From contig NZ_LMPC01000012.1 of NCBI RefSeq assembly GCF_001423745.1, forward strand, positions 313,981 to 377,980: 64,000 nucleotides of DNA, given 5' to 3'. This document shows, in pieces, positions 40,573 through 48,822 of the stretch. Positions within the stretch are counted from its first letter, which is position 1, and every line of letters starts with the position of its first letter. Under the pieces are notes generated by a model. That model was not told where the DNA came from and ran no database searches. It was given only the letters and a program-made list of their open reading frames with translations. The translations under genes and the position numbers were made by a program. Origin of the DNA: Arthrobacter sp. Leaf337 (lineage in GTDB: Bacteria; Actinomycetota; Actinomycetes; Actinomycetales; Micrococcaceae).

Positions 40573-43296
40573 TCAGCCCGCCGCCGGCGCGACGGTGCCG
40601 GCCCCGCCGTCGAGCGTTATCAGCTGCCCGGTGCTGATGGCCGAGGTGGCGTCCGGGACGCCCACTATGGCGGGAATTCCGTACTCACGGGCCACCACCG
40701 CGCCGTGGGAATTGGGGCCGCCCATTTCCATCACAAGCCCGCCGGCGGTGAGGAACAAGGGCGTCCACCCCGGATCCGTTGACGGAGCCACCAAAATTTC
40801 ACCGGGCTCCAATACGGCGCCCTGCGGGTCCAGGATGACGCGCGCCCGGGCAGTGACGGTTCCGGCCGATGCCGGCGTACCGGACAGGACTCCGGCTGCC
40901 GTGCCGGTGGCGGCAGCGTGCAGCGCCTCGGGTTCCGTTCCGTCCGAAAGCAGCACCCGGGGAATGCGACGGCGGCCCATTTCGGCGTCGTAGGCCTCCC
41001 GGCGCTCCGCCACGGTCCCCCGCAGCGACTCCCCCGCAAGGCCCCGGTGCGCTTCGGCGAAGTCGAGGAAAAAGATGTCGTCGGCCTCGGCGATCCGGCC
41101 TGCCGCGGCCAGTTCCTCCCCCACCGCCGTCAGCAGTTTCCGCACCGAAGCCAGGCCTTCGACAATGTGGTATTTCGGCAGTTCGCGCAGTCCGGCGAAC
41201 AGCCGGGTCCGCCTCAGCGCGCCCCGCACCACGCGGGCCCGCAGCCTGCCGGCCGGACCGCCTTTGCTCCCGGCGATGGCTGTCAGCCTCTCGATCTGGG
41301 CCTCCGCCTCGCGTGCGGCGTTGGCGAACTGCCGGTCCGGCGCCAGCGCGGGATCGTCGAGTTTGAGGTAGTTCGCCAGGACTCCCAGGATGTGCGCGGG
41401 GTCGTCTGACCAGCGGGGCATGCCGAGGTCGATTTCCGCCACGGCCCGGTGGCCGTACCGTGCCAGGAAGCCCGCCAGTCCGGATTGCACGACGCCGGGA
41501 AGTCCGCCGGAGCGGTACTGCCGCGCCAATTCAGTCGGAGAGGCTCCCTCAAAAACGGCGGCGGCGCCGGCGTGGGAGCGGATGTCCGTGGCCAGCTGCC
41601 AGAGGGCAAGGTCCATTTCGGTGGTCACATTGTTGGGGAGACCCCGGAGCACGCCCTGCAGCGCGCCGGACTCGGCGCCCTGCCCGGCCAGCTTCCCGGC
41701 GACTGCCAGCAGCCCGAACCCCAGGGCGGGCAGCGGCATCACCGCTGGAACGATGTGGAAGAGCCTCTCGCCGAGGATGCGTTCGGCCTGGTCCAGCCGT
41801 TCCGCCGGCGTGGCCGTGGCCGGGACCACGAGGGCAGCCCGGAACCGCGCGCCGAATCTGTCCACACGCTGAAGCGCCGCTTCCGGTCGAAGCAGCGCCC
41901 GGAGGAACGACTCCGGAACCCTGGCCTTCGCCGCCAGCGGAACAACATGCCGGAGGAGCGGCCACGGCGACCTGAGCGTGACCGAGAACCTCGGGTCAGC
42001 AAACAGCCGGCGGAGTACCGTGGCGGATCTGGCCTCCATAATGTCGAAAACACGGGGCACAATGGCGCGGCCCACGCTGCTGCGGACCACCGGGGTGAGG
42101 TCGACGAAGAGGCGCTGCCCTGCCTGCCGGAACGGGGCCGGGCCGTTGCGCGGTTCGGGCACGTCGAAGCCGGCCGCACGCGCCACGGAGGACGCGATCA
42201 TCCGGAAGGCGGCCATCCCCATCGGGGTGAGGGGGCGGGTCAGCCCCTGGGCAAGGCTGAAGCACAGGAAGACGCGCGCACCCTCGGGCACCTGCAGGTC
42301 GGGGCGCGGATCCGGCAGGGGATACAGCGTGGTGATGGGCCGGGACTGCACCAGGAAGAGCTTGTCCGCGGCGTCGATGGCCCATTCGATGTCCTGCGGC
42401 GCCCCGTAGTGCCGTTCCACCCTGCTGCCCAGGGCGGCCAGGTCCCGGATCTGGCCGTCGCTGAGGGCAGGGACGGAATCCGGGACAAGGTTGATCCGCT
42501 CGGTACCACCTCCGGCGAGCGGCCTGATGGCTAGCCCCTTATCCCCCTTCCGCCGTTCCAGGATCTCCTTGGTGGCCGTGTCCACCACGAAGTGGTCCGG
42601 ATTCACGGCTCCCGAAACCACCGCCTCGCCCAACCCGGGACTGGCATCGATCACGGCCTCAAGCCGCCGTCCCGTGACCGGGTTCGCCGTGAACAGGACA
42701 CCCGCCACCTCGGCATCCACCATGGTCTGGACTACCACCGCCAACGCCACTGTGGACGGGCTGATCCCGTGGGTGGCCCGATAGGTCACTGCCCGGTCCG
42801 TCCACAGCGACGCCCAGCACTTCCGGACGGCGGCCAGAACGGAGTCAGCGCCCACCACATTCAAATAGGTGTCCTGTTGCCCCGCGAAGCTCGCGAGCGG
42901 CAGGTCCTCGGCCGTCGCCGACGACCTCACGGCCACCGGAACGTCCGTGCCCAGCGCGGCGTAGGATTCCCTGACGGCGTCGGCAATCTCCGGCGGAACG
43001 TCCACGCCGAGGATGAGCTCGCGCGCCCGGGCCGCCAGCGCGGCCAGGCCCGCGAGGTCGTTGGTCCCGGTAGCGGCGAGGGCGGCGTGCACGTCTTCGA
43101 GTCCCGCGGGGCCCACCGCCCGCCGGTAGGCCTCCGTGGTCAGGCAAAAGCCGGGTGGCACGGGGAGCCCGGCCCCCATGGTTTCGCCCAGGTTGGCCGC
43201 CTTGCCGCCCACCCGGGCCAGCATTCCGGCGTTGATCAGCTCCAGCCCCAGCACAAGGCCGTCCGCGGAAACGTCCTGAGTGCTGCCCTGGGTCAC
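40573..43296 (-). CDS. PEP-synthase-like phosphotransferase, rifampin-phosphotransferase group
   Basis: 907 residues from a GTG at 43296, fixed by AGGAGG 6 nt upstream; an in-frame extension to 43524 lies inside the stress-protein gene. Domains: ATP-grasp-like PPDK_N part (about 15-320) with GGKAANLGE, VPVAVRSSATAEDLPLASFAGQ and the QDIEW/VQSRPITTLYP end; a helical middle part (about 345-800); and a C-terminal phosphohistidine domain with H864 in GGPNSHGAVVAREYGIP. This order and length match rifampin phosphotransferases better than true PEP synthases, which have a PEP-binding barrel at the end. The rifampin-binding middle region is the most variable part, so the actual substrate is open. Confidence 0.8.
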   Translation of the reverse strand: MTQGSTQDVSADGLVLGLELINAGMLARVGGKAANLGETMGAGLPVPPGFCLTTEAYRRAVGPAGLEDVHAALAATGTNDLAGLAALAARARELILGVDVPPEIADAVRESYAALGTDVPVAVRSSATAEDLPLASFAGQQDTYLNVVGADSVLAAVRKCWASLWTDRAVTYRATHGISPSTVALAVVVQTMVDAEVAGVLFTANPVTGRRLEAVIDASPGLGEAVVSGAVNPDHFVVDTATKEILERRKGDKGLAIRPLAGGGTERINLVPDSVPALSDGQIRDLAALGSRVERHYGAPQDIEWAIDAADKLFLVQSRPITTLYPLPDPRPDLQVPEGARVFLCFSLAQGLTRPLTPMGMAAFRMIASSVARAAGFDVPEPRNGPAPFRQAGQRLFVDLTPVVRSSVGRAIVPRVFDIMEARSATVLRRLFADPRFSVTLRSPWPLLRHVVPLAAKARVPESFLRALLRPEAALQRVDRFGARFRAALVVPATATPAERLDQAERILGERLFHIVPAVMPLPALGFGLLAVAGKLAGQGAESGALQGVLRGLPNNVTTEMDLALWQLATDIRSHAGAAAVFEGASPTELARQYRSGGLPGVVQSGLAGFLARYGHRAVAEIDLGMPRWSDDPAHILGVLANYLKLDDPALAPDRQFANAAREAEAQIERLTAIAGSKGGPAGRLRARVVRGALRRTRLFAGLRELPKYHIVEGLASVRKLLTAVGEELAAAGRIAEADDIFFLDFAEAHRGLAGESLRGTVAERREAYDAEMGRRRIPRVLLSDGTEPEALHAAATGTAAGVLSGTPASAGTVTARARVILDPQGAVLEPGEILVAPSTDPGWTPLFLTAGGLVMEMGGPNSHGAVVAREYGIPAIVGVPDATSAISTGQLITLDGGAGTVAPAAG

Positions 43297-43372
43297 CGCT
43301 GGCCTCCTGGTGTGTTCGCCCGGCCTGGTGTGGGTGCTCCCGGCCGGCCGTCTCGAGGGTCGGAAGGGCGGG

Positions 43373-44404
43373 CTACGCTGCGCCGAGCATGGGCCCGAAG
43401 CTGGCGCGGTCGGCGAGCCGCGGGTCGTCCCGGTCCGGAACCACCAGCACCGGCCCCTTGGCATGGTGAAGGATGCCGTCCGACGTCGACCCCAAGAGCA
43501 TTCCGGTGAAGCCGCCACGGCCACGGGTTCCCACTACCACCAGCTCCACGTGCCGGCTGGCTTCCACCAGGACCTCGACAGGGGAACCGTCCACGAGCTG
43601 GGTCTCCACGGTCAGCTTGGGGTAGTGGCTCTTCAGCCACGCAACGCCGGCTTCGAGCTGCACCCTGATGTCCGCGAACAACGCTTCCCTGTCCATTGGC
43701 GCGGGGACCCACGCCAGCGAACCACTGTACTGCGGCACGGCGCACACAACGCGGAGCGGGGCACCGAGTCGTTCGGCCTGGTCAGCAGCCTCCAGAACGG
43801 CGACGCGGGCCTGTTCGGAGCCGTCAACGCCCACCACAACAACGTGTTCCACCGGCTGGCTGCCGGACTTGGCCCGTTCGGCTTTGACGTGTTTGTCATC
43901 CGTGGTCTCGCCCAGGCGGTCCGCGCAGATCAGCGGCACGGTGACCGTGGGGCACTTGGCGTGTGCTGGCAGGGCGCTGCTGACGGATCCGAGCAGCCTG
44001 CCTACGAAGCCGCCCCGCCCGCGGGTGCCGAACACCAGCAGTTCCGCGGATTCGGACATCTCCAGCAGCACTCCGGAGGCGTCGCCGTTTTCCACGGACG
44101 CGTCAACGTCGATGTCGTACGGGGCCACCTTATCCAGCGCCTGCTTCAGGATGGCCTCGGCACCCTCGCGGATCACCGAGTCGTCAACAGTGGCATAGCC
44201 GCCGTCCAAGCCGGACGCCGCGAAGATCGGCACGGAGTATGCGGTAACGATGTGCAGGGGGCGGCGGCGGCGCTCAGCTTCACGTGCGGCCCAGACGAGG
44301 GCGCACTGGCTATGGTCGGAGCCGTCCACACCCACAACGATCCCCTCGGGGGCGGCAGAACCGCCGTCGTCATCCCTTGACGGGTGCACCTGATCTCGGC
44401 CCAT
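43373..44404 (-). CDS. Tandem universal stress protein (two UspA domains)
   Basis: 343 residues. Two UspA domains, about 20-165 and 190-330. Both carry the ATP-binding ending GTRGRGGF.G.LLGS.S; the first starts GIVVGVDGSDHSQCALVWAAREA, the second VVVVGVDGSEQARVAVLEAADQA. Tandem USPs of this kind are common in actinobacteria under hypoxia or stationary phase. GAGGAGG precedes the ATG at 44404. The PEP-synthase-like gene starts 76 bp downstream and could be in the same transcript. Confidence 0.92.
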   Translation of the reverse strand: MGRDQVHPSRDDDGGSAAPEGIVVGVDGSDHSQCALVWAAREAERRRRPLHIVTAYSVPIFAASGLDGGYATVDDSVIREGAEAILKQALDKVAPYDIDVDASVENGDASGVLLEMSESAELLVFGTRGRGGFVGRLLGSVSSALPAHAKCPTVTVPLICADRLGETTDDKHVKAERAKSGSQPVEHVVVVGVDGSEQARVAVLEAADQAERLGAPLRVVCAVPQYSGSLAWVPAPMDREALFADIRVQLEAGVAWLKSHYPKLTVETQLVDGSPVEVLVEASRHVELVVVGTRGRGGFTGMLLGSTSDGILHHAKGPVLVVPDRDDPRLADRASFGPMLGAA

Positions 44405-44868
44405 GGGGTCCGCCTCCTCGCGATACTGCCTGATGTTGCCGCTATTCTGCCAGAAGTGGCCGCCCGCCGGGCGAACCGGGCGTCAGGGGCTGATTCTGGC
44501 CGAATAATCGCTCCTTTAGACCACTATTCTCGGTTGGCGAACGCTAAGCAAGCGGCCCTCAGTCCGGCCGCCAAAGGCTTTCGGAGAGGCTGTGGACACC
44601 CAAGCCAGCTACCACTTTTTACAGCGCTGAAACATAAAGATCCCACCTCCCATGAGGGAAATTACAAGTGTGAGATTGTTGGGATAGCCAATGTCCGGCA
44701 AGGGCTATCCAGAGCTCCAAAAGTTCTGTAATGTCGAGGCGTTGCGAATCTGAGATACGTGTTTCAGAACACATTTCCAGCTTCAGGCGCGGCGGCCGGA
44801 CTTTGGGGGTTACGGAAAGTACAGGGGAACCAGACCTGCACAGCGAACCATTCGAGGAGGAACGAGCA
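44405..44868. other. 464-bp intergenic region with one inverted repeat
   Basis: Between divergent USP and FAD-fold genes. Frames here lack ribosome sites and show atypical codon usage. An 8-bp inverted repeat (GGATAGCC at 44684-44691, GGCTATCC at 44705-44712) is the only clear structure; it lies about 160 bp before the next start and could be an operator or attenuator stem. Confidence 0.45.
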
Positions 44869-45510
44869 GTGTCGAGCATGCCAATTTATGGTGGAACCGA
44901 GCAGACCACCACGGTGATCATCGGCTCAGGGCTTCCGGGCCTGGCAATTGCCAGCGAGCTCCGGCGGCGCGGCGTGGACTCTATCACCGTGGATGCGCTC
45001 GAAACCCTGGGCGGAATCCAGTCCGCCAATACCGTGTCACTGCCCCGCTGTGACGCGCCGAATTCAGCCACCATGCAGGAACGGAACGAAATCCTCCGGC
45101 ACCTGAGGAACTACGCCAGCAGCCACAACCTGGACATCCGCAACAACACCCGTGCCGTCCAGTTGAACCTGCTGGGCACCGGGCTCTCCCAGCCGCCCGT
45201 GCACCAGTGGGCAGTCCACACGCCCGACGGCATCCTGCTGGCCCACCACATTGTCCTGACCCGCGGTGCGCACAGCCAGCTGCGCCGCATGCTCGCCGAC
45301 TTTGGGCTGGCCCTGGGGCAGAGCCTGGGCGCCGCCATGCGGGCCATCGGAATCTACCTCGTCGGCGTCGGGGAACTCATCACGCCCACGCCCAAGGAAG
45401 TACTCCGCCAGGCCAAAGTTGTGGGGCAGGCGATTTCCGCGAAGGTCTACCCGGACAGTGTCCCTTCAGTGCTCACGGGAAGCTTCGCCGCGCTGCCGCC
45501 TCCGGCTTAG
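44869..45510 (+). CDS. Short FAD/NAD(P)-binding Rossmann protein
   Basis: 213 residues from a GTG at 44869 with GAGGAGG 9 nt upstream. The N-terminus carries a dinucleotide-binding fold: TTVIIGSGLPGLAIASELRRRGVDSITVDALETLGG, with the GxGxxG loop and an acidic residue at the end of strand 2. A middle region (QERNEILRHLRNYASSHNLDIRNN...) resembles the second FAD-contact part of flavin monooxygenase-like proteins, but the protein stops at about half the length of those enzymes, and the substrate domain is missing. It may be a truncated oxidoreductase or a redox-sensor family. It converges on the CopC gene with a 4-bp overlap. Confidence 0.72.
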   Translation: MSSMPIYGGTEQTTTVIIGSGLPGLAIASELRRRGVDSITVDALETLGGIQSANTVSLPRCDAPNSATMQERNEILRHLRNYASSHNLDIRNNTRAVQLNLLGTGLSQPPVHQWAVHTPDGILLAHHIVLTRGAHSQLRRMLADFGLALGQSLGAAMRAIGIYLVGVGELITPTPKEVLRQAKVVGQAISAKVYPDSVPSVLTGSFAALPPPA

Positions 45511-46157
45511 CTGAGGTCGCTGTCCGCGGAGGTGTCGCTGTCGTTGTTCTTGAGGTTCCGCTTCGCCAGCACGCCGAGCGCCACAAGGATGCCCAGGGCG
45601 GTTCCGGCGAACAGCACCAGGCTCCAGGGGAACGGCTCCGACGCGTCCGGCGCGGGCTCAGGGACCGTGGGGGTGGTGCCGGGCTGTGCGGTGCCTGCCG
45701 ACGGGACCTGACCCGCTGTCTGGCCCGCCGGCGTCGAGCTGCCCGGCGCCGGACTGGCAGAGCCGGAACCCGCCGCTGCGGCGGTGGCCGTGAAACTGAA
45801 TGTGCCCTCAATAGGGTGCGAATCGGAACTGACCACGCGCCACACCACGGTGAACTTCCCGGCCGGGGCGCCCGCGCGGAGCTTCTGCGACGCCACGTTG
45901 TCCACGATCTCCACCGGGCCATCCGCCCAGTTCGCGCCTGCCGCATCCTTCACCTGGATCTGCGAGCCGAGGGCCAGCGGGTCCTTGTTGAAGGTCACCG
46001 AAACCTTCTCCGGCGGAGTGGCAACCGTGGACCCCTGGGCCGGGCTGCTGGACTCCGCGGCATCGTGGGCAGAGGCGGGGGCCGCTGCGGACAGCACTGC
46101 GGCCGCGAAAATCAGTGCCCCGATAAGGGCGCTCAGCAGGTGGCGGATGGAACGCAT
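45507..46157 (-). CDS. CopC-domain copper-binding protein with C-terminal membrane anchor
   Basis: 216 residues. Signal peptide about 1-30 ending APASA, immediately followed by the mature His (AHDAAESSSPAQGS), the usual N-terminal copper ligand of CopC/YcnJ domains. The beta-sandwich runs to about residue 128 and includes WRVVSSDSHPIEGTFSF with a second ligand His. A Pro/Ser/Thr linker (130-172) leads to a membrane helix (about 174-195) and basic anchor. Copper binding outside the membrane, feeding uptake or resistance, is likely. No CopD gene is adjacent. Confidence 0.9.
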   Translation of the reverse strand: MRSIRHLLSALIGALIFAAAVLSAAAPASAHDAAESSSPAQGSTVATPPEKVSVTFNKDPLALGSQIQVKDAAGANWADGPVEIVDNVASQKLRAGAPAGKFTVVWRVVSSDSHPIEGTFSFTATAAAAGSGSASPAPGSSTPAGQTAGQVPSAGTAQPGTTPTVPEPAPDASEPFPWSLVLFAGTALGILVALGVLAKRNLKNNDSDTSADSDLS

Positions 46158-46269
46158 GCGGGGCTACTCCTGTGTGTTGGCTTCCTTACAGACTAGGCGA
46201 AATCGCGGGGTCGCAACCCGCCAACCTACTAGGATTCAAGTAATCCCCAATACTCTCCCCGGAGGACTA

Positions 46270-47712
46270 ATGCTTAAGCAGGGCTCTGCACTGGACCGGT
46301 ACTTCAAGATATCCGAGCGGGGGTCAAACTACTCCCGCGAGATCCGCGGAGGCTTTGCCACCTTCTTCGCCATGAGCTACATCGTGGTGCTGAACCCCCT
46401 GATCCTCTCCGGACCGGACTCCAGCGGCGCAGTCCTGGGCTTCCCGGCCGTCGCGGCGGTCACCGCCTTTGCCGCGGGCATCCTCACCATCCTCATGGGC
46501 GCCTGGGCCAAGCACCCGTTCGCCATGGCCACCGGACTGGGCGTCAACGCCTTCGTGGCGGTCACAGTCGCCACGAATCCGGGCCTGACCTGGCCGGACA
46601 TGATGGGCCTGGTGGTCCTCTCCGGCGTCACGATGCTGATCCTGGTCCTCACCGGCTTCCGGACCGCGGTGTTCAAGGCCGTCCCGGACGGCCTCAAGAC
46701 GGCCATCGTGGTGGGCATCGGCCTGTTCATTGCCCTGATCGGCCTGGTCAACGCCGGGTTCGTGCGCCGCATCCCGGACGCAGCCGGCACCACCGTCCCG
46801 GTGGGGCTGGGCTTCGACGGCAAGCTCCTGGGCTGGCCCACCGTGGTGTTCGTCTTCGGGCTCATCCTGACCATCGGCCTGCTGGTCCGCAAGGTCAAGG
46901 GCGCCATCCTTATCGGCATCATCGCCTCCACCATCCTGGCCGTCATCCTGGAATTCACCCTGCACATCGGCCCGAGCTTCGACGGCAAGAACGTCAACCC
47001 GCAGGGCTGGTCCCTGGTGGCACCGAAGTTCACCGAGTGGGCAGCACCGGACCTGTCGCTGATCGGCAAGGCCAACCCCATCGGCGCGTTCGAACACCTC
47101 GGCTTCGTGGCCGCAACCCTGCTGGCCTTCGTGATCCTGCTCAGCATCTTCTTCGACGCCATGGGCACCATGGTGGGCCTGGCCAACGAGGCCGGCACCG
47201 TGGACAAGGACGGCAACATCCCCAACGTGGACCGCGTCCTGCAGGTCGACGCGCTCGGCGCGATCGTTGGCGGCGGCGCGTCCGTCTCCTCCAACCAGAT
47301 CTACGTCGAATCCGGCGCCGGCATCGGTGAGGGCGCACGCACCGGCCTGGCCTCGATCGTTACGGGCCTGCTCTTCCTGGTGGCCATGTTCTTCACGCCG
47401 CTCATCAACCTGGTCCCGTTCGAGGCCGTGGCGCCCGCCCTCGTGGTGGTGGGCTTCATGATGGTGGCCCAGGTGGGCAAGATCGACTGGCAGGACTGGG
47501 GCATCGCCATTCCCGCGTTCCTCACGTTCACGCTGATGCCGTTCACCTACTCGATCGCGAATGGCCTGGGCGCCGGCTTCATCGCCTACGTACTGATCCG
47601 CACGTTCCAGGGCCGCGCCCGCGACGTCCACCCGCTGATGTGGGCCGTGGCCGCCGCGTTCCTGCTGTTCTTCGGCATCGGCCCCATCGAGCAGGCGCTG
47701 GGCGTCCTGTAG
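46270..47712 (+). CDS. NCS2-family purine permease (guanine/hypoxanthine type)
   Basis: 480 residues with GGAGG before the ATG. The AzgA-like subgroup of NCS2: opening LDRYFKISERGSNYSREIRGGFATFFAMSYIVVLNP, then 12-14 membrane helices, with substrate-site motifs ATGLGVNAFVA and STIL... and VSSNQIYVESGAGIGEGARTG. These carriers take up hypoxanthine, guanine or adenine with protons. Placement directly upstream of hutG (109 bp, same strand) suggests possible joint use in nitrogen salvage, though no regulator links them. Confidence 0.92.
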   Translation: MLKQGSALDRYFKISERGSNYSREIRGGFATFFAMSYIVVLNPLILSGPDSSGAVLGFPAVAAVTAFAAGILTILMGAWAKHPFAMATGLGVNAFVAVTVATNPGLTWPDMMGLVVLSGVTMLILVLTGFRTAVFKAVPDGLKTAIVVGIGLFIALIGLVNAGFVRRIPDAAGTTVPVGLGFDGKLLGWPTVVFVFGLILTIGLLVRKVKGAILIGIIASTILAVILEFTLHIGPSFDGKNVNPQGWSLVAPKFTEWAAPDLSLIGKANPIGAFEHLGFVAATLLAFVILLSIFFDAMGTMVGLANEAGTVDKDGNIPNVDRVLQVDALGAIVGGGASVSSNQIYVESGAGIGEGARTGLASIVTGLLFLVAMFFTPLINLVPFEAVAPALVVVGFMMVAQVGKIDWQDWGIAIPAFLTFTLMPFTYSIANGLGAGFIAYVLIRTFQGRARDVHPLMWAVAAAFLLFFGIGPIEQALGVL

Positions 47713-47820
47713 TCCGGTTTTCTCCCGCCGAGGGGGCATTTAAGCGCGGTGTCCGGGATTTGGGACAGTCCGACGGCGGCGGGGCTGGTTTTCGGGGCTC
47801 CGCTGCGGTGAGCTTGATGT

Positions 47821-48807
47821 ATGCCGCATACAGCCCTCACAGTCGATAGTCCGCCGCTCACCTGGCGGGGCCGGTTCGATGGCGACGGCGCCGAGCACCG
47901 CCGCTGGTGGCAGGCCGTCCAGCCGTACCGCCACGGTCCTGTTGCTCCGCTGCCGGAGCACCTGCCGACCGGCACGCCGGAGCCAGGCCACCGTCCTTCC
48001 GTCATTCTAGGATTCAGCAGCGACGCGGGAGTGGTGCGCAACAAGGGCAGGGTGGGCGCAGCCGCGGCCCCCGCCGCCATCCGGGCCGCCCTGGGGCCGC
48101 TCGCGTTCCACCTCCCCCGCGAGGTGTTCGACGCCGGTGATGTGACCGTCAGGGACGGCGCGCTGGAGGCCGGGCAGGCCCGCGCCGGGCTGGCCGTTAC
48201 GGAAATGCTCGACGCCGGCAACCTCACCGTGCTGCTCGGCGGCGGCCACGAGACCGCGTTCGCCAGCTATCTTGGCGTGGCCGGTTCCGACGCCGTCCGC
48301 AGCGGGCGGCGCCTGGGCGTGCTGAACCTGGACGCCCACTTCGACCTCCGCGACGCCCCTGAGCCATCCTCCGGCACACCCTTCCTCCAGATGGCCAGGG
48401 CGGAGGAAGCCGCCGAACGAAAACTGAACTACGCCGTCGTCGGAATCTCAGAGCCCAACAACACCCGGGTGCTCTTCAAAACCGCCGAACGGCTGGGCGT
48501 GAAGTATCTTCTCGACGAGGACTGCTCGGCCGAAGCAACCCGGCAGTTCGTCGCCGACTTCCTGGACACCGTGGACGTGCTCTACCTGACCATCGACCTG
48601 GATGTACTGCCTGCCGCCGTGGCGCCGGGGGTCAGCGCGCCGGCCGCCTTCGGGGTCCCGCTGCCGGTGATCAGCGCAGTGTGCCGCCAGGTGGCTGCCA
48701 GCGGGAAACTGCTCCACCTGGACGTGGCCGAGCTGAACCCGAAGTTCGACATCGACCAGCGCACGGCCAAGGTGGCCGCGCGGCTGGTCAACACCCTGCT
48801 GGGCTAG
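47821..48807 (+). CDS. hutG: Formimidoylglutamase
   Basis: 328 residues of the arginase/ureohydrolase fold. Manganese ligands are seen in GGGHETAF, NLDAHFDLR, and TIDLDVLPAAVAPGVSAPAAFG. The N-terminal LTWRGRFDGDGAEHRRWWQAV is characteristic of HutG rather than arginase or agmatinase. It hydrolyses N-formimidoyl-glutamate to glutamate and formamide, the last step of histidine use. The partner genes hutH and hutU lie over 10 kb away beyond the apionate cluster, on the other strand. A hutI gene is not in the window. Confidence 0.92.
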   Translation: MPHTALTVDSPPLTWRGRFDGDGAEHRRWWQAVQPYRHGPVAPLPEHLPTGTPEPGHRPSVILGFSSDAGVVRNKGRVGAAAAPAAIRAALGPLAFHLPREVFDAGDVTVRDGALEAGQARAGLAVTEMLDAGNLTVLLGGGHETAFASYLGVAGSDAVRSGRRLGVLNLDAHFDLRDAPEPSSGTPFLQMARAEEAAERKLNYAVVGISEPNNTRVLFKTAERLGVKYLLDEDCSAEATRQFVADFLDTVDVLYLTIDLDVLPAAVAPGVSAPAAFGVPLPVISAVCRQVAASGKLLHLDVAELNPKFDIDQRTAKVAARLVNTLLG

Positions 48808-48822
48808 GCCCCTCGCCTGTCG

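Noticed and set aside
43297..43524. N-terminal extension of the PEP-synthase-like protein
   Set aside because: The extension lies inside the universal stress protein gene, is Arg/Pro/Ser-rich, and AGGAGG marks the GTG at 43296 as the start.
44384..44731. A 115-codon plus-strand open frame upstream of the FAD-fold gene
   Set aside because: It has no ribosome site, overlaps the USP start region and shows no domain; third-base GC is low compared with real genes here.
46324..47739. A 471-codon open frame antisense to the purine permease gene
   Set aside because: Long antisense frames are expected opposite GC-rich genes; the permease has full family motifs and a good ribosome site, the antisense product is Asp/Gly/His-rich without any domain.
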